From Myxococcales bacterium (lineage in GTDB: Bacteria; Myxococcota_A; Bradymonadia; UBA7976; UBA1532), in assembly GCA_020633555.1 (NCBI GenBank), contig JACKDL010000058.1, positions 1-17,490 on the forward strand: 17,490 nucleotides of DNA, given 5' to 3'. The position numbers were made by a program, and so were the translations under genes. Of the stretch, positions 7,835 through 13,504 are shown one piece after another. The notes beneath the pieces were generated by a model. The model saw only the letters and a program-made list of their open reading frames with translations, had not been told where the DNA came from and made no database searches. Every line of letters starts with the position of its first letter. Within the stretch, counting starts at the first letter, position 1.

Positions 7835-9878
7835 GCCGTCAGCCTCGCCGGCCCGCTCCCGGCGGTCAACCGGCGACCTGGATCCCGCGCTGCGGGTGGA
7901 GTACCAACAGGCCGTGGACACGCACGCCAAAGCCTCGCTCGCCGCCGACGCCCCCCCGCCGGGCGCCCCCGCCCAGGGTACGCCGCTCAGCCCGCTGGCC
8001 GCCCGCGCCGCGGTGTTGGCGCTCTTCGCCGCCTTCCTGGGGTGCCTGGCCCTGCCCCGGGTCCAGGCCGAGCCCGGCCTGTGGGGCGCCTTCGTCGGCT
8101 TCGGGGCCGTCTTGGCCCTGTGGATCGGGTGGATCGCCTGGCAGGCCCGGCGGGGGGGCCGCACGCTGACCATCGAGTGGACCCCCCGGCGCCACCACGT
8201 GGTGCAGGTGGCCGTGCAGGCCAGCATCTACGCCTACTGGGGCTGGCACTGGGCGCCCGTGGGGGCCCAGCTCCCGCTGATCCTGGCGCAGGTGGTCTTC
8301 GCCTACCTGTTCGACCTCGGCCTCTCGTGGCGCCGCTACGGCAACTTCCGGCTCGGCATGGGGCCGTGGCCCGTGGTGGGCAGCACCAACCTGTTCCTGT
8401 GGTTCCGCGACCCGCTCTTCGGCTGGCAGTTCGCCATGATCGCCGCCATGTACCTGGCCCGCGAGCACCTGAAGTGGCGCCGCGAAGGGCAGCAGGTCCA
8501 CATCTTCAACCCCAGCGCTTTTGGCCTCACCTTGGCCGCGGCCGCCCTCATCGCCACCCAGACGGTGCACCTGTCGTGGGGTGAGCTCATCAGCGAGTCG
8601 CTGGGCTACGGCACCATGAGCTTCGAGCAGATGTTCCTGGCGTCCATCGTCAGCCAGCTCTTCTTCGGGGTGACGGTGGTGCCCATCGCCGCCGCCGGCT
8701 CCCTGGTGGCCTTGGGCGCCCTGTTCCACCAGATCACGGGGACCTGGTTCTTCGGCGACACCTCGATCCCCATCGCCGTGTTCCTCAGCCTGAACCTGCT
8801 CATCACCGATCCGGTCAGCTCGCCACGCAGCGCCGGCGGGAAGGCCATCTTCGGCTTCCTGTATGCCGTGGGGGTCATGGCTCTGTTCGTGGGGCTGCGG
8901 CTCATCGAGCGGGTGCCCAGCGACACCGATCCGGGCCTCACCGTGGCCTTCTTCGACAAGCTGCTGCACGTGCCGCTGCTGAACCTGATGGTGCGGTGGC
9001 TGGATCGAGTGGGCCCCAAGCTGCCCATCGAGAAGCTCACCGGATCCTTGAAGGGCTTCAGGCAGCGGCTCGTGCACGTGGCGGTGTACGGCGTGCTCTT
9101 CGTGGCCATCCGCCCCGGCCTGGTGGATCACCCGGGCCGCTCCGCCGAGTTCTGGCGGAAGGCGTGCGACGACAAGGCGCTCTGGGCGTGTGACAACCTC
9201 GTGCGGGTGCTCTCGGCGCCCTGCTCGCGGGGGCAGCTCGAGGCCTGCCACGACCTGGGCATCGTGTACGACGAGGGCCAGGCCGTGCCCCGCGACGTGG
9301 TGCTCGCCCGTGGCCTGTGGGCCCGAAACTGCCAGGCCGAGTTCGTGCCGAGCTGCCTGCACTGGGGCCGGCACGTCATGGACGATCCCACGGCCGACGC
9401 GGGGAACGCCCGGCGCGCCTTCGGGCAGGCCTGCGCCCTGGGCAACGCCTCGGCCTGCAGCCTGGCCGGCATGGTGTTGGCCAGCGACCGCCTGGGCCAG
9501 CCCGACCTCGAGGCCGCCGAGGTCCGCTGGACCGAAGGCTGCGATCACGGGGACGGGCTGGGCTGCAGCGCCCTGGGCATGCACCGCGTGCGGCAGCGCC
9601 GCCCGGCCGAGGCCCCCCCGCTGTTCCAGAAGGCCTGCGACGCGGGTCACGCGCCGGGCTGCGCCCAGGCGGCCGACATGCACCGCATGCTGCGCGAGCC
9701 CGACCACGCGGCCGCCGCGCCCCTGTACCGCAAAGCCTGCGAGGGCGGCTTCGCGCCGGGCTGCCTGTCGCTGGCCGAGCTGGTGGAGGCAGGGCAGGGC
9801 GTCCCGGCCGATCCCGCGGAGGCCACCCGGCTGACCGCCAAGGCTTGCGCGCTGGGTCTCAAGGAAGCCTGTCGGTAG
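7833..9878 (+). CDS. NqrB/RnfD-like membrane domain fused to Sel1-like repeats
   Basis: A 681-residue two-part protein. Residues about 50-430 form a polytopic membrane domain resembling NqrB/RnfD, the membrane subunits of Na+-NQR and Rnf electron-transfer complexes. The supporting motifs are FNPSAFGLT (225-233), and ITDPVSSP (324-331) followed by GGKAIFGFLYAVGV, matching the family's TDP...KGR..YG block. I do not see the SGAT/STAT-type motif that carries covalent FMN, so redox function is uncertain. Residues about 436-681 hold eight Cys-x7-Cys units (C445/453, C464/472, C500/508, C534/542, C570/578, C602/610, C636/644, C672/680). This is typical of Hcp-like Sel1 repeats, in which each pair forms a disulphide, so this part is probably periplasmic. 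The start at 7833 is chosen because family-like sequence (DLDPALR) begins soon after; GTG codons at 7896 and 7914 are alternatives. No other Nqr/Rnf subunit genes are nearby. Confidence 0.75.
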   Translation: MPSASPARSRRSTGDLDPALRVEYQQAVDTHAKASLAADAPPPGAPAQGTPLSPLAARAAVLALFAAFLGCLALPRVQAEPGLWGAFVGFGAVLALWIGWIAWQARRGGRTLTIEWTPRRHHVVQVAVQASIYAYWGWHWAPVGAQLPLILAQVVFAYLFDLGLSWRRYGNFRLGMGPWPVVGSTNLFLWFRDPLFGWQFAMIAAMYLAREHLKWRREGQQVHIFNPSAFGLTLAAAALIATQTVHLSWGELISESLGYGTMSFEQMFLASIVSQLFFGVTVVPIAAAGSLVALGALFHQITGTWFFGDTSIPIAVFLSLNLLITDPVSSPRSAGGKAIFGFLYAVGVMALFVGLRLIERVPSDTDPGLTVAFFDKLLHVPLLNLMVRWLDRVGPKLPIEKLTGSLKGFRQRLVHVAVYGVLFVAIRPGLVDHPGRSAEFWRKACDDKALWACDNLVRVLSAPCSRGQLEACHDLGIVYDEGQAVPRDVVLARGLWARNCQAEFVPSCLHWGRHVMDDPTADAGNARRAFGQACALGNASACSLAGMVLASDRLGQPDLEAAEVRWTEGCDHGDGLGCSALGMHRVRQRRPAEAPPLFQKACDAGHAPGCAQAADMHRMLREPDHAAAAPLYRKACEGGFAPGCLSLAELVEAGQGVPADPAEATRLTAKACALGLKEACR

Positions 9879-10041
9879 CAGGCTGTTGAAAATCGCTCCC
9901 GTCGCGAGCCGGCCCCCTGGAATCCGCGGTTCCGGCGTTGCCGTCTCCTCGACGATGCTTTGGCATCGCCTGCGGGCCGGCGCCTTGGATCCGCGGCCCC
10001 ACGGGGCCGTCGCTCGGTCCGCGAATTTCAACAGCCTGCTA
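9876..10041. mobile_element. 166-base fold-back (MITE-like) element with near-perfect terminal inverted repeats
   Basis: The ends are inverted copies: TAGCAGGCTGTTGAAAATCG from 9876 rightwards, and the same with one change (AAAT to AATT) read leftwards from 10041, giving 20 of 21 matching bases. The interior also pairs imperfectly: GCGAGCCGGCCCCCTGG against GCGACGGCCCCGTGG, and a CCGCGG on each side. A perfect central hairpin CGATGC-TTTG-GCATCG lies at 9953-9968. The outermost bases read TA on both sides, consistent with a TA target duplication. The GGCTGTTGAAAA core resembles ends of several insertion sequences. No transposase is encoded, so it is either a non-autonomous element or a large bidirectional terminator between two convergent genes. 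It supplies the three-base ends that form both neighbouring TAG stops. Confidence 0.65.
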
Positions 10042-11187
10042 GCGGCGGGCGGCGATGACCTGGTCGTAGATGCCTTCCAGCGCGGCCACCCGCTCGCGGT
10101 TGTCGTACTCCCGCTCCATCTTCGCCCGAGCGGCGGCGGCCATGCGCGCCCGCAGCGCGGGGTCCTTCAAGAGCTGGATCAGCCGGTCGCCCAAGGCCAC
10201 CGGATCGCGCTCGGGCACCAGGAACCCGGTCTCGCCGTCGTCGATGATCTCGGGGATGCCCCCGTGCAGCGTGCCCACCACGGGCACGGCGCACGCGGCG
10301 GCCTCTTTGGCCACGATCAGCCCGCTCTCGCGGTCCTGGTTGGCGGCCACCACGCTGGGCGTGAGCACCACCGTCGCCCGCTTCATGGCGGCCACCACCT
10401 CGGCGTGGGGCGCGGGGCCGGGCAGCGACACCACCCCGCCCAGCCCCAGCTCGGCGATGACCCGCTCGTACTCGGGCCGCAGGTCGCCGTCGCCCAGGAT
10501 GGTCAGCCGGAAGTCCAGCCCGGCGTCACGGGCCCGCGCCGCGGCCTTCAGGCCATCCAGGTGGCCCTTCTTCTCCACGAAGCGCCCCACCATCACCACC
10601 TGCGGCGGCTGATCGGGATCGGGCCCGGGCCCGGGCACGAACTGCTCCAGATCCACCCCCAGGCGGTGCACCACCACCTTCTCGGGCGGGCAGCCCACCC
10701 CCTCGATCAGCGTCTTCAGCTCCGTCGACGCGGCCAGGAAGCGGTCCACATGCCGGAACAAGGCCCGCACGCCCACGGTGTAGTGCACCCAGCGCGGCGA
10801 GTAGCGGTCCTTGCTGATCAGCAGCGACACATCTCGTCCGTGCAGCGACACCACCATCGGCACCTCACGGGTCAGCGACCAGCGGAGGCCGTACAAGGCG
10901 TTGTGGCCGAAGTGGGCGTGGATGATGTCGAAGCGCCCCTGGTCGAAGGCCCGGTCCAGCCGCCGCGACAGGCTGGTGGCCCCGAACAGGGCCGAGCGCA
11001 CGGCCTTGCGGCCCTGGGGCACCGCCTCGACGGCGTGCACGGTGTGCCCGGTGAAGCGGTCGGCGTTGCGGTGCTGGCGGCAGAAGACCTCGGCCTCGTA
11101 GCGCTGGTGCAGCCGGAGCTGGTCGTGGATGAAGGTCTCGGAGTACGGCAGGAAGTTCGTGCGCAGCAGCGCGACGCGGCGGCTCAT
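10039..11187 (-). CDS. GT4-family (GT-B fold) glycosyltransferase
   Basis: A 382-residue retaining-type glycosyltransferase of family GT4, which moves a sugar from a nucleotide donor to a glycan at the cytoplasmic face of the inner membrane. The N-terminal acceptor half has NFLPYSETFIHDQLR (11-25), DIIHAHFGHNALYG (87-100) and SLHGRDVS (114-121). The donor half has MVGRFVEKKG (199-208), LGDG (231-234) and the E-x7-E block ESGLIVAKEAAACAVPVVGT (287-306), followed by GGIPEII and GETGFLV. The start at 11187 has GGAGGT six bases upstream and overlaps the flippase stop by four bases (ATGA), showing coupling. The TAG stop lies at the end of the fold-back element. It is the last gene of a four-gene operon. 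The sugar and linkage cannot be predicted. Confidence 0.9.
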   Translation of the reverse strand: MSRRVALLRTNFLPYSETFIHDQLRLHQRYEAEVFCRQHRNADRFTGHTVHAVEAVPQGRKAVRSALFGATSLSRRLDRAFDQGRFDIIHAHFGHNALYGLRWSLTREVPMVVSLHGRDVSLLISKDRYSPRWVHYTVGVRALFRHVDRFLAASTELKTLIEGVGCPPEKVVVHRLGVDLEQFVPGPGPDPDQPPQVVMVGRFVEKKGHLDGLKAAARARDAGLDFRLTILGDGDLRPEYERVIAELGLGGVVSLPGPAPHAEVVAAMKRATVVLTPSVVAANQDRESGLIVAKEAAACAVPVVGTLHGGIPEIIDDGETGFLVPERDPVALGDRLIQLLKDPALRARMAAAARAKMEREYDNRERVAALEGIYDQVIAARR

Positions 11188-12707
11188 GGGTCGACCTCCG
11201 GGGGGCCCGCCAGCCGGGCCTTGAGCCGAGCCGCGAGGCCCAGCGCTTCGGGGTGGCGCACGGCCAACAGGCCGGCGGAGTAGAGCAGGGCGCCAGCGAC
11301 CGCCAGCCCCACACGGGTGGGCACGCCGCCGAGCTGCGCGGGATCCCACGCGAGCAGCGCGCCCGCGAGCAGCAGCCCGCCCACCAGGTGCGGCTGCCAG
11401 ACGTGACCGGGGCGAAGCCAGATGCGCTCCAGCAGGCCCAGCTCCACGATCTGCAGCGCGCTGATCAGGCTGGCGGCCAGGGCGGTGGCCACCGCCGCGC
11501 CCAGCAGCCCCATCCGCGGGATCAGCCACAGGTTGAACACCGTGTTCAGGCCCGCCACCAGCAGGCTGTTCACCAGGTTCCAGCGGCTGTGGCCCGTGAA
11601 GACGATGCTGTTGCCCGCCAGGCCGAAGGCGCAGCTCAGGAACGGCGGGATGAGCAGCACGGCCATGAAGCGGGTGTCGCCCACGTAGCTCGCGTCCACC
11701 AACACCAGCAGGTCGTCGCGCAGGATCAGGGCCGCCAGCAGGATGGGCATGGCCAGGCTGGTGGTCCAGCGCGACACCTTGCCCAGCGTGGCCTCGAAGG
11801 CCGCGGGATCGCCCTGGGCGTGGAAGCGCGCCGCCACCGGCGCCAGCGCCTGGCTGAAGATCAGCTTCACCTCGCGGATGTTGCTCGTGACGAGGGCCCC
11901 CGTCGCATAGAAGGCCACCGCCGCGTTGCTGAAGCCGAAGTGGGCCAGCATCAGCACGTCCAGGCGGGTCAGGTACTTGTTGAAGGTCATGTTCAGGCTC
12001 TGTGGGATCGCGAAGCCCAGCACCTGCCGGTCGAGCTTGAAGGCCAGCGCCGCGCGGGCGGTGCGGCCCACGTCGAAGTGCTTCCCATAGGCGCGCACCG
12101 CCAGGACCGCCAGCACCGCCCAGGTGACCGTGTGCGCCCAGAGCAGCCCCTCGGCCTTGGCCCCGAGCGCCCACGCAAGCGCCGAAAACCCCAGCAATCC
12201 GAAGGGCTTGACCAGGCCGTTGATCAGCGCGTCGTACTGCATGTGCATCTTGGCCTTGGTGGCCGCGATGGCGATCTGCGACAGCGCGATGAACGGCAGC
12301 GACAGGGCGCCGATGCGCAGCAGGCCGGGCAGGGTGGGGCGGTCGGGGTAGAACCGCGCCCCCAGCACGTCGGCCCCCAGGAAGGTCGCCACCAGCAACA
12401 GCGCGCCCGTGGCCAGGGTCAGCCCGAAGCCGGTGCCCATCACCCGGTACAGGTGATCGGCCTTCGCCTCGTCGTCGCTGCTGTGGCTGCCGTAGACGAT
12501 CACCGCGTCGTTGAAGCCCGACGACACGGCGCTGATGCCCAGCTCCACCAGGAAGCTGGCCAGGAAGAACAGGCCCATGACCTGCTCGCCGAACATCCAC
12601 GTGGCGAGCACGAAGTACAGCGGGAAGATGAGCTTGGCGGCCAGGCCCAGCAGGTTCACCAGGGCCCCGCGCTTCAGGCTGTCCTGGTAGGCGTCCTCGC
12701 GGCTCAT
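11184..12707 (-). CDS. Wzx-type polysaccharide flippase (MOP superfamily)
   Basis: A 507-residue polytopic membrane protein of the polysaccharide transporter/Wzx group, which flips lipid-linked oligosaccharides across the inner membrane. It opens with a short polar stretch and then LKRGALVNLLGLAAKLIFPLY (11-31), the usual family start, and has about 12-14 hydrophobic segments. The block NMTFNKYLTRLDVLMLAHFG in the middle is typical of MOP transporters at the start of the second half, and GLNTVFNLWLIPRMGLLGAAVAT near residue 420 matches the common N..LNxxLIPxxGixGAAxAT motif. The start at 12707 has only a weak GGTGAG upstream, 29 bases after the cytidylyltransferase stop. It overlaps the glycosyltransferase start by four bases. 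Wzx substrate specificity cannot be read from sequence. Confidence 0.88.
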   Translation of the reverse strand: MSREDAYQDSLKRGALVNLLGLAAKLIFPLYFVLATWMFGEQVMGLFFLASFLVELGISAVSSGFNDAVIVYGSHSSDDEAKADHLYRVMGTGFGLTLATGALLLVATFLGADVLGARFYPDRPTLPGLLRIGALSLPFIALSQIAIAATKAKMHMQYDALINGLVKPFGLLGFSALAWALGAKAEGLLWAHTVTWAVLAVLAVRAYGKHFDVGRTARAALAFKLDRQVLGFAIPQSLNMTFNKYLTRLDVLMLAHFGFSNAAVAFYATGALVTSNIREVKLIFSQALAPVAARFHAQGDPAAFEATLGKVSRWTTSLAMPILLAALILRDDLLVLVDASYVGDTRFMAVLLIPPFLSCAFGLAGNSIVFTGHSRWNLVNSLLVAGLNTVFNLWLIPRMGLLGAAVATALAASLISALQIVELGLLERIWLRPGHVWQPHLVGGLLLAGALLAWDPAQLGGVPTRVGLAVAGALLYSAGLLAVRHPEALGLAARLKARLAGPPEVDP

Positions 12708-12736
12708 GGCGGGCTCACCGTCCGGCTGGCGCGCGC

Positions 12737-13468
12737 TCAGGCGCGCTGGAAGCGGGTGACCACCTGGGCGCAGGCCGCCTCGTAGTCCTCGGGGAAGTCG
12801 ATCTCGATGCAGGGCAGGTCCGTCACGTCCACGGCGTGCATGGCGTGATCGGGGGCCATGCGGTCCAGGGCCGCCTCGAAGTACGCGTTGCGCAGCCCCT
12901 CGTGCTTGATGGCCTCGAGCGCCTTGTAGAACCAGGCCGTGAAGGGCGCGTTGAACCGGGCCACGCCGATGAACTCGCCCAGCGCGGTGGCCGGATCCAG
13001 GGTCTTCGCCAGCGCCGAGATGCGCCCGCTGCCGTCCACCACCGCCTTGACCTCCTCGTCGCCGCAGGGCTTGGCCTCGACGGCCAGGGCGGCCCGGTGG
13101 GGCGAGGCCACCACCCGCGCCAGCAGCGCCGGCTCGAACAGCACGTCGCCGTTCAGGTAGATGAAGTCGCGGTCCAGGAAGGTGTCGGCGGCCGCCAACA
13201 GCGACAGCGCGGTGTTCGTCTCGAAGAAGTGGTGGTTGACCCGGAACTCGAAGCTCAGCTCCGGGTAGTGCTGCTGCACGTGGGCCATGATCTGCTCGCG
13301 CCGGTAGCCCAGCACCAGGCACACCTCGCGCACGCCCACGGCCTTCAGGGCGGCGAGCTGGTGGTCCAGGATCGTCCGCCCGCCCACCTCCATCAGGCAC
13401 TTCGGGCGGTGCTCGGTCAGCGGGTAGAGCCGGCGGGACACGCCCGCCACCAGGATCACGGCTTTCAT
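12737..13468 (-). CDS. Nucleotidyltransferase, probable CTP:alcohol-phosphate cytidylyltransferase (LicC/PntC-like)
   Basis: A 243-residue enzyme of the NTP-transferase fold. MKAVILVAGVSRRLYPLT (1-18) with RPKCLMEVGG (21-30) is the nucleotide-binding signature, although the usual GxG after AAG is GVS here. NGD (107-109) should bind the metal. The segment NHHFFETNTALSL (78-90) resembles the N-x5-TN-x2-SL block of LicC-type phosphocholine and PntC-type phosphonate cytidylyltransferases, and EIDFPEDYE (222-230) matches their C-terminal EIDTPED-like block. I therefore infer a CTP-using enzyme that makes a CDP-activated alcohol phosphate (choline, ethanolamine, glycerol or similar) rather than a nucleotide-sugar; the latter remains possible. 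The start at 13468 has GAGGT five bases upstream. The neighbouring CDP-glycerol-transferase-like and ethanolamine-phosphate-transferase-like genes support the assignment. Confidence 0.75.
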   Translation of the reverse strand: MKAVILVAGVSRRLYPLTEHRPKCLMEVGGRTILDHQLAALKAVGVREVCLVLGYRREQIMAHVQQHYPELSFEFRVNHHFFETNTALSLLAAADTFLDRDFIYLNGDVLFEPALLARVVASPHRAALAVEAKPCGDEEVKAVVDGSGRISALAKTLDPATALGEFIGVARFNAPFTAWFYKALEAIKHEGLRNAYFEAALDRMAPDHAMHAVDVTDLPCIEIDFPEDYEAACAQVVTRFQRA

Positions 13469-13504
13469 GGTCGACCTCGTCGTGGTTCGCGCTCGGGGGG
13501 CTGC

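Noticed and set aside
9435..9878. Tandem DNA repeats or CRISPR-like spacing in the Sel1 region
   Set aside because: The periodic Cys pairs are protein-level repeats about 30-36 residues apart with diverged DNA; there are no identical direct repeats and no spacers.
11253..12785. Long plus-strand open frame antisense to the flippase
   Set aside because: The product is low-complexity His/Gln/Arg-rich sequence without domains, while the minus strand encodes a normal flippase in an operon.
13458..13485. Shared GGTCGACC next to the start codons of the cytidylyltransferase and the glycosyltransferase
   Set aside because: Both are ordinary Shine-Dalgarno contexts (GAGGTCGACC before ATG). Two occurrences are too few to claim an operator or duplication.
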